Shown here piece after piece: positions 10,301 to 19,200 of a stretch of 42,175 bases of DNA. A model generated the notes under the pieces. That model did not search any database. It saw only the letters and a list, made by a program, of their open reading frames with translations, and was not told the origin of the DNA. The translations under genes were made by a program, and so were the position numbers. The DNA is from Chloroflexota bacterium (lineage in GTDB: Bacteria; Chloroflexota; Dehalococcoidia; SHYD01). Where the stretch lies: assembly GCA_016190485.1 (NCBI GenBank), contig JACPQN010000123.1, forward strand, positions 1 through 42,175. The letters run 5' to 3'. Each line of letters starts with the position of its first letter. Position 1 is the first letter of the stretch.

Positions 10301-10376
10301 AGGTGGAATCGCGCCGACTGGTTGGCCGTGTGATAATGGTTACCAAATTGACGTGAACGGGCAACCACAGCGCTAA
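7356..10376 (+). CDS. Large exported multidomain protein with degenerate M23/LytM domain
   Basis: A 1006-aa protein with signal peptide (hydrophobic residues 11-26). Domains in order are an M23/LytM-like fold (about 45-165), an Fn3 domain (222-308), a PKD domain (422-507, WDFGDG at 455-460), a LamG/concanavalin-like domain (514-698), a Thr-Pro-Ala linker (701-740), a bacterial Ig-like domain (741-838) and a C-terminal beta-rich region of unknown type. In the M23 part the first zinc-ligand His of HxGxD is Arg73, and the second His of HxH is Ser155 (H153-L-S155), so peptidase activity is unlikely. It is probably a surface adhesin or sugar-binding protein. GAGGAGG at 7345-7351 supports the ATG. 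GC is clearly lower than in flanking genes, which hints at transfer. Confidence 0.8.
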   Translation: MEALSSRLPRWLSLIFLVFAFILAVEGAPRSSSVLADSEAGFLAPVGRGVILTVTHGYDDSNCIGGDHCNNQRFGLDFRLDQQHQGDATVLAPLSGTVVKTHVRGNPDYCLLFRTDYGNLNLNICHLGTFSVSNGQHVNRGDILGTRNTSWIHLSLDDRYNTHRENDPRNAPPVPFAGAYAIEGVSFAIGEQHVGKALPASSNGSGSQPQPPTPPSVPDNPRLLEVRGLSQSQIAIAWTSVSGAERYSVHRQNPDGRTFVVHETNGTTYTDSGLACGTRYVYWVSAENAAGRSSLSNSATVSAFACPDTSPPQPTTPSLTLDLSPSSGPVGTAVRVYVRSSNSSYNTVRVTFGCGEPSRYELGTPEATFTWSTTGCSAGTRRITAQARMADDPSWSRAVSSSRDIALSPSPTQTPTIIVEQCNFSFLADSPTSGSSPLTVQFSISNLGGCNRFSWDFGDGATSTDDPKTSHKYNNPGPSTLRYTVSLTGCGGTGCKTVRRTDYVTVDPVPPGWLVASFNFDEGSGSTSADLSGKGNTAQIATATWTDGIRGKAVRFDGKDGIGVRVSASDSLQSNSFTFEACLRSAAGGGTIASQGEYGANTRWRLWVDGDRLVLQVWSSGGSSEVRSTSILSGSGWTCIGASFDGQDVKFYREGALHSSARLSTGGINSGSSTLYVGSAFGRTWFSGDIDEVRYWNYATTPSASPTATPTAGPTATPTSTPTPTATPTLTPTPTPTPKGTIVDLSPSFVTIESGKTQAFTATLTDRANTPVSNKSLTWSVDLGVVSPTTCVTDSQGRCSATYTAPTVSSTTNATLRATFSGDASYESNSDVSSITIARPTVDPPPPCVRPVQNPESPSPEVEVTRLADVSASSAASNATDKCLNTTAVSPVTLTWLTPPSLVSFNVFAPTGATSARATLTEVDPSTGTVLNTHIFNVTMTSTGGTSCVKVRLYPWSFKKYFKSLKVDVSPGPGISEVEAFVGGIAPTGWPCDNGYQIDVNGQPQR

Positions 10377-11325
<949 letters not shown>

Positions 11326-11417
11326 CGGAAGATGCCGTGAGGCGGCGTGTTGATTTTGCCCCGACCACGGCCGACGGGTCGTGGTACAGGAGTAGAAGCC
11401 TCCGCCCCGTTCCTATG

Positions 11418-11426
11418 TGCTACACT
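11418..11426 (+). promoter_or_regulatory. Extended -10 promoter for hicBA
   Basis: TGC followed by TACACT (11421-11426) matches an extended -10 element. It lies 32 bases before the proposed TTG start of hicB. No convincing -35 is present. It may be autoregulated by HicB, as is usual for these operons, but no operator could be recognised. Confidence 0.45.
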
Positions 11427-11457
11427 GTCTCTATCACCAGCGGAAGAGGCGGTCAGG

Positions 11458-11757
11458 TTGGGCAGCTACTACCAGGCGGAGATTCGCATCACCAAGCAGG
11501 AAGACGGCCTGTGGCGGCTGTACGTGCCAGAGATGAAAGGCGCCTGGGTCGACGCCAGGACCCTGGAGGAAGGGTTTTCTGACATCCAGGAGGCCATCGC
11601 TTTGATGATTACCTACTACCAGGAGCGTGGGTGGCCTCTGCCCGGCAGCGTCGAGCCGAAGGAGGGACCACCGGCTGCTGCCATCCTGCCCGTCAATCTG
11701 GAAGAATATCAGTTCACGTCGCCGCCGGCCAAACCGCGCGCGAGTAAGAAATCGTGA
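11458..11757 (+). CDS. hicB: HicB-family antitoxin
   Basis: A 99-aa protein with the HicB core: YYQAEIRITKQEDGLWRLYV, VPEMKGAWVDARTLEEG and a DIQEAIALMI helix, followed by a Pro-rich tail. HicB neutralises the mRNA-cleaving toxin HicA by direct binding. The best start is TTG 11458, which has GGAAGAGG (11442-11449) 8 bases upstream and begins at the family N-terminus. The frame is open back to a GTG at 11347, but that extension looks non-coding and contains the promoter. The C-terminus overlaps hicA by 4 bases. The order hicB-hicA is the reverse of the E. coli hicAB arrangement but is common in other bacteria. Confidence 0.82.
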   Translation: MGSYYQAEIRITKQEDGLWRLYVPEMKGAWVDARTLEEGFSDIQEAIALMITYYQERGWPLPGSVEPKEGPPAAAILPVNLEEYQFTSPPAKPRASKKS

Positions 11758-11957
11758 CCTATGGAGAGCTGAAGCGAAGGCTAAGACGCCTGGGAGTACG
11801 GTTTCGGAAGCAGGGGAAACGGCACGAGGTTTGGGAGCGCGGCGGGACAGACTTTGCAACCCGAATCCCCCGCCATCGGGGAGAAGTCCCGCCGGGGACC
11901 CTCCGAGCCATCCTGCGGGAACTGGCCTTCAGCCAGGAGGATCTTGACAGGGTCTAG
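11754..11957 (+). CDS. hicA: HicA-family mRNA interferase toxin
   Basis: A 67-aa HicA toxin with a small dsRBD-like fold. The N-terminus TYGELKRRLRRLGVRF and the GKRHEVW segment with the catalytic His24 are visible. The strand after it ends in IPRHRGE, and the C-terminal helix PPGTLRAILRELAFS fits the family pattern. HicA cleaves mRNA during translation. GTG 11754 overlaps the hicB stop as GTGA, so translation is probably coupled to the antitoxin. No lesion is visible, so the pair is likely functional, unlike the DUF433/DUF5615 pair just upstream. Confidence 0.85.
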   Translation: MTYGELKRRLRRLGVRFRKQGKRHEVWERGGTDFATRIPRHRGEVPPGTLRAILRELAFSQEDLDRV

Positions 11958-11978
11958 AGCCGTCATGCTGCAGCTCCC

Positions 11979-13232
11979 CTACATCACCCCCTGCTGGCGC
12001 AGGCGCACCAGGTCTTCCGCGGCGTAGCCCAGGCGGCCGCAGTAGACCTCCCAGTTGTGTTCCCCCAACAGGGGGGCTCTCCCGGCCCGCCAGGGCGTCA
12101 GGGCGGGGAGCGCCGGGGCGCCGGGGTATTCCAGCTTTCCGGCTACCGGGTGGTCTATCTCCACAAAGAAGTCCCGTCCGCGGAAGTGGGGGTCGCTGAA
12201 GAGGTCCTCGATGGTGTTCACCGCGGTCACGGGCCACTCGTTGGCCTGGGCCAGCTCCTGGCACTCCCGCTTGGTGCGGGCCAGGCACCACTCCAGGGTG
12301 ATGGCCTCGATCTCCTCCTTCAGCGCCATGTTGTAGAGGCAGTCCGGGAAGGGCTTGTACCGCTCCTCCGCCAGGAGGTCCTCCCGACCCACCGTCTTCA
12401 GGAAGCGCATGAACCAGGCGGGGCGGCCCGCGGTGACCTGAATGTAGCCGTCGGCGCAGGGGTAGATGCCGTTGGGCTGGATGGTGCGGAAGGTGTTGGG
12501 GCCGCTGCGCACGATGGAGGGCTGCCGGTTGTTGAAGGCGGAGGTGACGATGTTGATGCCGCCCCGGTCGATGGTGCCGGCCTGGGCCTCGAACAGCGAG
12601 AAGTCGATCTGCTGGCCGGCGCCCTGGCCCCGGGCCACCAGCACCCCGGCCATGGCCGCGACGGCCGCCACCTGCCCCATCTGGAACTGGATCACCGTGA
12701 GGGCCATCTTCACCGGCTCCCGCTCCGCCACGCCGGTGTGGTGCAGCGTGCCCCCCAGCGCGTAGAGGGCCAGCTCCGAGAGCTGGTAGTCCCGGTAGGG
12801 CCCCCACTGCCCGAAGTTGCTCATGGAGAGGAGCACCAGGCGGGGGTTGATCTGCTCCAGCTCGCCATAACCCAGGCCCCATTGCTCCATCACGCCGGGG
12901 CCGTAGCTCTCCACCAGCAGATCGGCGTCTCGCACCAGCTCCCGCAGCAGCTTGCGGCCGGTGTCGGTCTGGAGGCTGAGGGTGATGCCCTTTTTGTTGG
13001 TGTTCAGGTGCAGGAAGAGGCCGCTCTTCTCAGGATGGGGGATGTCCCCAGGAAAAGGACCCATGGCCCGGGAGGGGTCGCCTTCGGGCGGCTCCACCTT
13101 GATGACCTCCGCCCCGAAGTCGGCCAGCAGCTTGGTGCAGAAGGGGCCGGGGATGGTCTGGGACAGGTCCACCACCCGGATGTCCGAGAGGGCCGATTCT
13201 GTGGCTGCCTGGGGCTGCGTCTGGGTGGTCAT
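11979..13232 (-). CDS. CaiB/BaiF class III CoA transferase, subunit lacking the catalytic Asp
   Basis: A 417-aa class III CoA-transferase-fold protein (VVDLSQTIPGPFCTKLLADFGAEVIKVE start, GGR-type tail domain). In this family an Asp near residue 170 forms the acyl anhydride with the substrate. Here the matching block reads PVKMALTVIQFQMG (173-186), with Gln182 where the Asp is expected. It is therefore probably a non-catalytic partner. It is translated from ATG 13232, which overlaps the stop of the upstream gene by 4 bases (ATGA), so the two should form a heteromer. Known two-subunit relatives include BbsEF and the SmtAB of Chloroflexus; the substrate here is not known. Confidence 0.85.
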   Translation of the reverse strand: MTTQTQPQAATESALSDIRVVDLSQTIPGPFCTKLLADFGAEVIKVEPPEGDPSRAMGPFPGDIPHPEKSGLFLHLNTNKKGITLSLQTDTGRKLLRELVRDADLLVESYGPGVMEQWGLGYGELEQINPRLVLLSMSNFGQWGPYRDYQLSELALYALGGTLHHTGVAEREPVKMALTVIQFQMGQVAAVAAMAGVLVARGQGAGQQIDFSLFEAQAGTIDRGGINIVTSAFNNRQPSIVRSGPNTFRTIQPNGIYPCADGYIQVTAGRPAWFMRFLKTVGREDLLAEERYKPFPDCLYNMALKEEIEAITLEWCLARTKRECQELAQANEWPVTAVNTIEDLFSDPHFRGRDFFVEIDHPVAGKLEYPGAPALPALTPWRAGRAPLLGEHNWEVYCGRLGYAAEDLVRLRQQGVM

Positions 13233-14554
13233 GAGGCCACCTTCTGGGCCTGGGCGGCGGGCAGCAGCTCCACGTAGGTGTCGCCCACCTGCTGATCCCG
13301 CTTGAGCTGCTCGTACTCCTGGTCGGAGTAGCCCAGGACGGTCTTGTAGACGTACTCGTTGTGCTCGCCCAGGGTGGGCGCCCGGCGCGGCTCCTTGAGG
13401 GGTGTCTTGCTCATCTTGTAGACCGGTCCTGGATGGGGAAAGGCGCCCACGCCGGGCAACTCCTGCTGCTTGAAGAAGCCCCGGGCCTGGAGGTGCGGAT
13501 CGTCGAAGATCTCCCGGTGGGAGATGACTGTCCCGGCGGTGATCTCCTGGCCCTGGAGCAGGCGCATCACCTCATAGTGACCCTTGTCCGCGGTCCAGGC
13601 GGCGATGATGGGGTCCAGGTCGTCCTGGTTCTTGTAGCGGTTGACCACGTCGGCATAGCGGGGGTCCTCGGCCAGCTCCGGCCGCCCGATGGCCCCACAG
13701 AAGCGCTGCCACATCTCGTCGCCCTGGATAGTGATGGCCACCCAGTTGTCCTCGCCCCGGCAGCGGTAGACCCCCTGGGGCGCGTGGTGCAGGTCCCGGT
13801 TGCCCATCCGCTCCAGCACCCGCCCGTTCATGGCGTACTCGAACCAGGCCTGGCTGAGATGGTGCAGGGTGGTCTCCGCCTGGGACATCTCGATGAACTG
13901 GCCCTGGCCGGTGCGGTTGCGATAGTGCAGCGCCATGAGCACCAGGTAAGCGCCCATGGCGCCCGCCGCGGCGTCGGCCTGGAAGACCGCTCCGTTGGCC
14001 GTCAGGTCCATGTCGGCGTAGCCCCGCAGCGCGGTGAGGCCCGACTCAGCCTCCATGTTGGTGCCGAAGCCCTTGTAGTACTTGTAGGGGCCGCTGAGGC
14101 CGAAGCCGGGGAAGTAGACCATGATGATCCGGGGGTTGGCCTTCTGGATGACGGGGTAGGTGAGCTTCAGCTTCTCCAGGGTGCCGGCGGCGTAGTTGGT
14201 GAAGATCACGTCGCTCTTCTGCACCAGCTTGAGGAATATCTCAATGCCGCTGGGGCGCTCCAGGTCCACGGTCATAGAGATCTTGTTGCGGCCGGTGTAC
14301 TGGAAGCCCGCGCTGCGCTCCCAGGGGCGCGGCCCCGGGTCCTTATTGGGGAACTGCCCGCCCGCCGCAGCGTCCAGCGCCGCCCTGGGGATGCGGGTCT
14401 GCCCCCTGGTGTTCACGTCCGGGTGCTGGAGGGACTCCACCCGGATCAGCTCGGCGCCCAGGTCGCCCAGGAAGATGCTGCCCGAGGGCCCGGCCCAGAC
14501 GATGGTGAGGTCGATGATGCGGATGCCCTCCAGGGGCAACCTCAGGTCTGCCAT
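13229..14554 (-). CDS. CaiB/BaiF class III CoA transferase, catalytic subunit
   Basis: A 441-aa class III CoA transferase that would move CoA between acyl-CoA and a free carboxylic acid. The CoA-binding start (IIDLTIVWAGPSGSIFLGDL), the YTGRNKISMTVDL block and the catalytic Asp194 in FQADAAAG are present. It is the first gene of a two-gene operon, with GAGGGGGT before ATG 14554, and its stop overlaps the start of the Asp-less partner. The pairing argues for a heteromeric enzyme acting on an aromatic or dicarboxylic acid thioester. The upstream side is filled by repeats, and no substrate-specific neighbour is seen. Confidence 0.87.
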   Translation of the reverse strand: MADLRLPLEGIRIIDLTIVWAGPSGSIFLGDLGAELIRVESLQHPDVNTRGQTRIPRAALDAAAGGQFPNKDPGPRPWERSAGFQYTGRNKISMTVDLERPSGIEIFLKLVQKSDVIFTNYAAGTLEKLKLTYPVIQKANPRIIMVYFPGFGLSGPYKYYKGFGTNMEAESGLTALRGYADMDLTANGAVFQADAAAGAMGAYLVLMALHYRNRTGQGQFIEMSQAETTLHHLSQAWFEYAMNGRVLERMGNRDLHHAPQGVYRCRGEDNWVAITIQGDEMWQRFCGAIGRPELAEDPRYADVVNRYKNQDDLDPIIAAWTADKGHYEVMRLLQGQEITAGTVISHREIFDDPHLQARGFFKQQELPGVGAFPHPGPVYKMSKTPLKEPRRAPTLGEHNEYVYKTVLGYSDQEYEQLKRDQQVGDTYVELLPAAQAQKVAS

Positions 14555-14637
14555 GATGGTCTAACCCCCTCGTTTCGCTCGCGCAGACCGGCGCAGCTGC
14601 GCTGCTGCCAGATAAGTCCGGGCAGGCAATAGAAAAA

Positions 14638-14722
14638 ACCGCTCATGGTGAGCCTGTCGAACCATGAGCGACTCGTCCTTCGACCCTTCGACTACGCTCA
14701 GGGCAGGCAGGCTCAGGACGAG
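14638..14722. repeat. Dispersed palindromic repeat, copy 4
   Basis: CGCTCATGGT (14640-14649) and ACCATGAGCG (14661-14670) form a perfect 10-bp inverted repeat. They are followed by CCTTCGACCCTTCGACTACG and a GGCAGGCAGGCTCAGGACGAGC block. The same ends border the copies at 6325 and 14963. It lies upstream of the CoA transferase operon. Confidence 0.75.
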
Positions 14723-14754
14723 CGCAAAGACCTTGTCCCAGGGAAACCCTCAAA

Positions 14755-14773
14755 CCTGCCTGCGGTAGGCAGG
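14755..14773. repeat. CCTGCCT/AGGCAGG hairpin
   Basis: CCTGCCT (14755-14761), loop GCGGT, AGGCAGG (14767-14773) form a perfect 7-bp stem. No T-run follows. It is probably a second small repeat class, next to the dispersed repeat and to the long hairpin at 14807-14871. Confidence 0.6.
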
Positions 14774-14788
14774 TCCGGGAGCACCCAG

Positions 14789-14871
14789 GTATCCGGGGCG
14801 GATACAGGGGACACGCCTCTTCCCCATATACGGCGCCTATAGGAGGCCCGTATTCCTGGGGACGGAGGCGT
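14789..14871. repeat. Long imperfect hairpin resembling a REP/RAYT-type element
   Basis: Nested complementary arms are visible: ACGCCTC 14813-14819 with GAGGCGT 14865-14871, CCCCA 14822-14826 with TGGGG 14857-14861, and ATACGG 14828-14833 with CCGTAT 14848-14853. A separate small stem, GTATCC/GGATAC, precedes them at 14789-14805. The GGGGACAC signature at its left side recalls repeats mobilised by REP-associated tyrosine transposases. No such transposase gene lies in this window. Confidence 0.55.
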
Positions 14872-14962
14872 TAGCTAGCGCTATTGTACGGCTGGGCAGG
14901 GGAAAGTCAAGCGACAGGCGGCGAGACCGCGGAATAACATTTCATGACCAGGAGTTTGCACG

Positions 14963-15017
14963 CCGCTCATGGTGAGCCCTTCGGCAGGCTCAGGACAGGC
15001 TTGTCGAACCAGAGCGG
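14963..15017. repeat. Dispersed palindromic repeat, copy 5, inside the end of the PAS gene
   Basis: CCGCTCATGGTGAGCCCTTCG through CAGGCTCAGGACAGGCTTG to TCGAACCAGAGCGG is a compact copy with inverted ends. It supplies the last 16 codons and the stop of the PAS-domain frame. The protein end LWFDKPVLSLPKGSP is translated repeat. Confidence 0.8.
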
Positions 15018-15911
15018 CTGGCCCCGAGTGTAGGGGTTCCGGGCGTCCAGCGCCAGGCCCAGGCTGTGGAGGTGGAGATGATAGCCTTCCCGTAGCGCCT
15101 GCTCCCGCTCTTCCACCTCTCGCTGAAGGTGGCGGGTCTCGGTGACGTCCTGGAGGGAACCCAGGGCCACCTGGCGTCCCCCCAGCTCGAAGGTGGTGAT
15201 GGCGATGATGCCAATGAACTCCGTGCCATCCTTCTTGACGAAGACGGACTCTCGGCGGGCGAAGCCCGTTTGCGCCGCCTGGGCCAGGCCCCTGGGCGCG
15301 TCGTCGGGCCGGATGAGCTGGCGCACGTGCATCCGGAGCAGCTCCTCCCGGGTGTAGCCCGTCAGCTCGCAGGCCTTGGGGTTCACCTCCAGGTAGGTGC
15401 CCGTGGCAGCGTCCACCAGGAAGATGGCTTCGGAGTTGTGCTCGACCAGGGCCCGGTATTTGTGCTCGGAGGCGGCGAGCTGGCTGGAGTTCCGCTCGCG
15501 GATGGAGCGCTCCCGGGACCACTGGGCCACGGCCACCGCCGCCACCGCCGCTCCCACGGCAGTGCTGGCCAGGTGAAGGCCCAGCAGGGCCTGCTCATCA
15601 GGGTTGGTCTCCATGAGCGCGTGTGGCGAGAGGCCGGCCAGGGTGAGGGCCAGAACCATGACGCCCCCGCGCAGGCCGAAGGCCCAGGCAGCGTAGGACA
15701 CCGGCAGCACCACGAAGGGGAGATGCACGGTATGGAGAAAGAGCCAGGGGGCGGCGCCCGCCAGGTTGCTGAGGCCGGGTAGATCATCACCGTAGTGCAC
15801 GACAATACCCAGCACCACCGCGGCGGCGAGCAGGAGAGCGTCGAGACCCTGGCGGTTTCTCATCCGCTGGTACATTTCTTGTGCCAGTCTGGCCTCCCCC
15901 AGGGCACGCAC
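14967..15911 (-). CDS. Membrane PAS-domain sensor, truncated before an HD-GYP domain
   Basis: A 314-aa frame with at least four hydrophobic membrane segments (about 24-40, 54-75, 82-97, 108-130), a PAS domain (about 149-260, VNPKACELTGYTREELLRM) and a short coiled coil. The last native residues, LALDARNPYTRG (286-297), match the beginning of an HD-GYP cyclic-di-GMP phosphodiesterase domain. The HD and GYP motifs are missing because repeat copy 5 follows at once. The product may still be a membrane sensor but has no output domain. The start is uncertain: GTG 15911 gives the longest frame, and ATGs at 15875 and 15863 are alternatives without clear SD. It is divergent from rpoB. Confidence 0.7.
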   Translation of the reverse strand: MRALGEARLAQEMYQRMRNRQGLDALLLAAAVVLGIVVHYGDDLPGLSNLAGAAPWLFLHTVHLPFVVLPVSYAAWAFGLRGGVMVLALTLAGLSPHALMETNPDEQALLGLHLASTAVGAAVAAVAVAQWSRERSIRERNSSQLAASEHKYRALVEHNSEAIFLVDAATGTYLEVNPKACELTGYTREELLRMHVRQLIRPDDAPRGLAQAAQTGFARRESVFVKKDGTEFIGIIAITTFELGGRQVALGSLQDVTETRHLQREVEEREQALREGYHLHLHSLGLALDARNPYTRGQPLWFDKPVLSLPKGSP

Positions 15912-16058
15912 CGTTTGTGCCCAGCAGGCTGTGGCTCATCAGCCCAACCGGCTCGGCTGCCGCGTCGCGCTGGCGCCAGATGCGTCCCTAGGCCGCAATG
16001 ATACACCAGGTGGCGCGCCAATGTGACAGGAGGCCAGCGCGACGGCCCGGCCCTGTCT

Positions 16059-16076
16059 CCCGGAAAATTTTTCGGG
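16059..16076. promoter_or_regulatory. Near-palindrome upstream of the rpoBC promoter
   Basis: CCCGGAAAATTTTTCGGG is an 18-bp imperfect palindrome whose centre is AT-rich. It ends 8 bases before the -35 box. It could be an operator or an UP-like element; nothing else supports a function. Confidence 0.4.
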
Positions 16077-16084
16077 CGTATTTA

Positions 16085-16113
16085 TTGACAACCGAGCCGA
16101 GTCTCTTTACAAT
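16085..16113 (+). promoter_or_regulatory. Strong sigma-70-type promoter for rpoBC
   Basis: TTGACA (16085-16090), a 17-base spacer and TACAAT (16108-16113) nearly match the consensus. Transcription should begin around 16120, leaving about 140 bases of leader before the ATG at 16263. Confidence 0.85.
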
Positions 16114-16262
16114 ACAAAGTTACCGTATGTGTAATACCCGCTCGGACAGCCGCGTCCCTTTCCCCTACTGGTTATCGCACCCGCAGTTGAGGTTGCGCGC
16201 CTCCTCTTAGCGTGTCCCGGCCTCTAGCCTAGCGCCGCAACGGGCGGTAAGGAGTGTTTTCT

Positions 16263-19200
16263 ATGGCCTTGATGACTATGTCGTCCCGGCATCAGAGCGT
16301 CGTGCCCACTGTGCGCAAGTCCTACGCCCGCATCGCCGACGTGCTGGAGATCCCTAACCTGATCCAGGTGCAGATCGATTCCTTTGAGCGGTTCAAGCGA
16401 GAGGGGCTGGCCGAGCTCTTCGAAGAGATCAATCCCATCACCGACTTCACGGGGAACCGCATGGAGCTGCGCTTCCTGGGCTACGAGTTCCGGGACCCCA
16501 AGTACCCCGAGGACGAGTGCCGCACCCGGGACGTGACCTTCGCCGCCCCCCTTTTCGTGAACGTGCGCCTCACCATCAAAGAGACGGGGGAGCACGTGGA
16601 GCAGCCCATCTTCATGGGTGATTTTCCCCTCATGACCCCCAACGGCACCTTCGTCATCAACGGCGCCGAGCGCGTGGTGGTCAGCCAGTTGGTGCGTTCC
16701 CCCGGCGTGTATTTCACCCTGGAAGAGGACGCCAGCAGCGGGCGGCCCTTGGCCTTTGCCAAGCTGATCCCCAACCGGGGCGCGTGGCTGGAGTTCGAGA
16801 CCAGCAACCGGGATGTCCTCTCAGTGAAGGTGGACCGACGCCGCAAGGTGCCCGTGTCCACGCTGCTGCGGGCCGTGGGCTTCGGCGCCGACGAGATGCT
16901 CCTGGAGCTCTTCGAGGAGGTGGACGGCCAGTCAGAGCGCCACTTCATGCGCAGCACCATCGACCGGGAGCCTACCAAGAATACCGAAGAGGCGCTCATC
17001 GAGTTTTACCGGCGGTTGCGCCCGGGAGACCCCCCCAACCTGGACAACGCCCGGACGCTGCTGAACGCGCTCTTCTTCAACCCCCGCCGCTACGACCTGG
17101 GCCGCGTGGGCCGCTACAAGCTGAACAAGCGCCTGGGGCTGGACGTGCCCTCCTACCAGCGTACCCTGACTAACGAGGACCTGGTGCAGATCGTGCGGGA
17201 GCTGATCCGGTTGAACAACAGCCGAGGCGCCTCCGACGATATTGACCACCTGGGCAACCGTCGCATCCGGGCTGTGGGCGAGCTGATTCAGAACCAGTTC
17301 CGGGTGGGACTGCTGCGCATGGAGCGGGTGATCCGGGAGCGGATGACCATCACCGAGGCGGAGCAGGCGACGCCCAGCGCCCTCATCAACATCCGGCCCG
17401 TCGTGGCTTCGATCAAGGAGTTCTTTGGCGGCTCCCAGCTCTCCCAGTTCATGGATCAGACCAACCCCCTGGCGGAACTGACCCATAAGCGGCGCCTCTC
17501 TGCCCTGGGGCCGGGTGGACTGTCCCGTGACCGCGCCGGCTTCGAGGTGCGGGACGTGCACCACTCCCACTACGGCCGTATCTGCCCCATCGAGACGCCC
17601 GAAGGCCCCAACATCGGCCTCATCGGCTCCCTGGCCACCTACGGGCGGGTGAACGAGTACGGCTTCATCGAGACGCCCTACCGCCGGGTTATCAAAGAGC
17701 TACCCAGCGACGCCGAGCAGCTCCTGGGCCGCCGGCTGCGGGACGCCCTTACGGACACCGAGGCCAACACCTTGGCGGACAAAGATCAAGTGGTGACGCC
17801 CCAGGTCCTGGCCCAGCTACGGAAGCTGCCGGAGCAGCCAGTGAAGATCGTCCCCTTCGTGTCCGATGCCATCGAGTACCTCTCCGCCGACGTGGAGGAA
17901 CACTACATCGTGGCCCAGGCAAACGCGGCTCTGGACGAGATGAACCAGTTCGTGGAGACCAGGGTGGAAGGACGCCACGGGAGCCGCTTTATTAAGGAAT
18001 CGCCGGAGCGGATGGACTACATGGACGTGTCGCCCAAGCAGGTGGTGAGCCTGGCCACCTCCCTCATCCCCTTCCTGGAGCACGACGACGCTAACCGGGC
18101 TCTCATGGGCTCCAACATGCAGCGCCAGGCCGTGCCCCTGGTGCGGCCCGAGGTACCCCTGGTGGGGACCGGCATGGAGCTGCGGGCGGCCGTGGACTCG
18201 GGCCACGTCCTCTCCGCCGCGGCAGACGGCGTGGTCATGGCCGTGACGGGCGACCAGATCGTGGTAGAGGATACAGACGGCGGGCGGCACATTCACAAGC
18301 TGGTGAAGTTCCGCCGCAGCAACCAAGGGACCTGCATCTCCCAGCGGCCCATCGTCTCCAAGGGAGACGTGGTGCGCAAGGGGCAGCCTCTCTCCGACAG
18401 CTCCTCCACCGACCAGGGCGAGCTGGCCCTGGGCCAGAGCGTGCTCTGCGCCTTCATGAGCTTTGAGGGCTACAACTTCGAGGACGCCATCATCATTAGC
18501 GAGCGCATTGCCCAGCAGGACAAGTTCACCTCCATCCACATCGAAAAGTACGAGGTGGAGGCCCGGGAAACCAAGCTGGGGCCGGAGGAGATCACCCGGG
18601 ACATCCCCAACGTGGGCGAGGAGAGCCTGCGGGACCTGGACGAGTACGGCATCATCCGCATCGGCGCGGAGGTGGGGCCGGGAGACATCCTGGTGGGCAA
18701 GATCACGCCCAAAGGCGAGACGGAGCTGACCCCAGAAGAGAAGCTGCTGCGGGCCATCTTCGGCGAGAAGGCCCGGGAAGTGAAGGACACCTCCCTGCGG
18801 GTCCCCCACGGAGAGCATGGCAAGGTCATCGACGTGCGGGTCTTCTCTCGGGAGCAGCACGACGAGCTGCCGGCCGGGGTCAACCAGTTGGTGCAGGTGA
18901 GCATCGCCCAGCGCCGGAAGGTCTCCGAGGGGGACAAGATGGCTGGGCGCCACGGCAACAAGGGCGTCATCGCACGCATTCTGCCCGTGGAGGACATGCC
19001 CTACCTGCCGAACGGCACGCCCATCGAGATCATCCTCAACCCCATCGGCGTGCCCTCCCGGATGAACGTGGGCCAGGTGCTGGAGACCCACCTGGGCTGG
19101 GCCGCTCAGGCCCTGGGCTTCCGGGTGGTGACCCCCGTCTTCGACGGCGCCACCAGCGGCGCCATCGAGGACGCCCTGGGCCGGGCCTGGATCACCGGGG

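Larger units (their letters stand above)
15912..16262. other. Divergent intergenic region before rpoB
   Basis: This 351-base gap contains the rpoBC promoter, a near-palindrome at 16059-16076 and an untranslated leader of about 140 bases. I found no leader peptide, RNA gene or ribosomal-protein binding mimic that I could defend. Confidence 0.6.

Noticed and set aside
12057-14632. Long plus-strand frames across both CoA transferase genes
   Set aside because: They mirror the real minus-strand genes codon by codon and show no domain or ribosome binding site.
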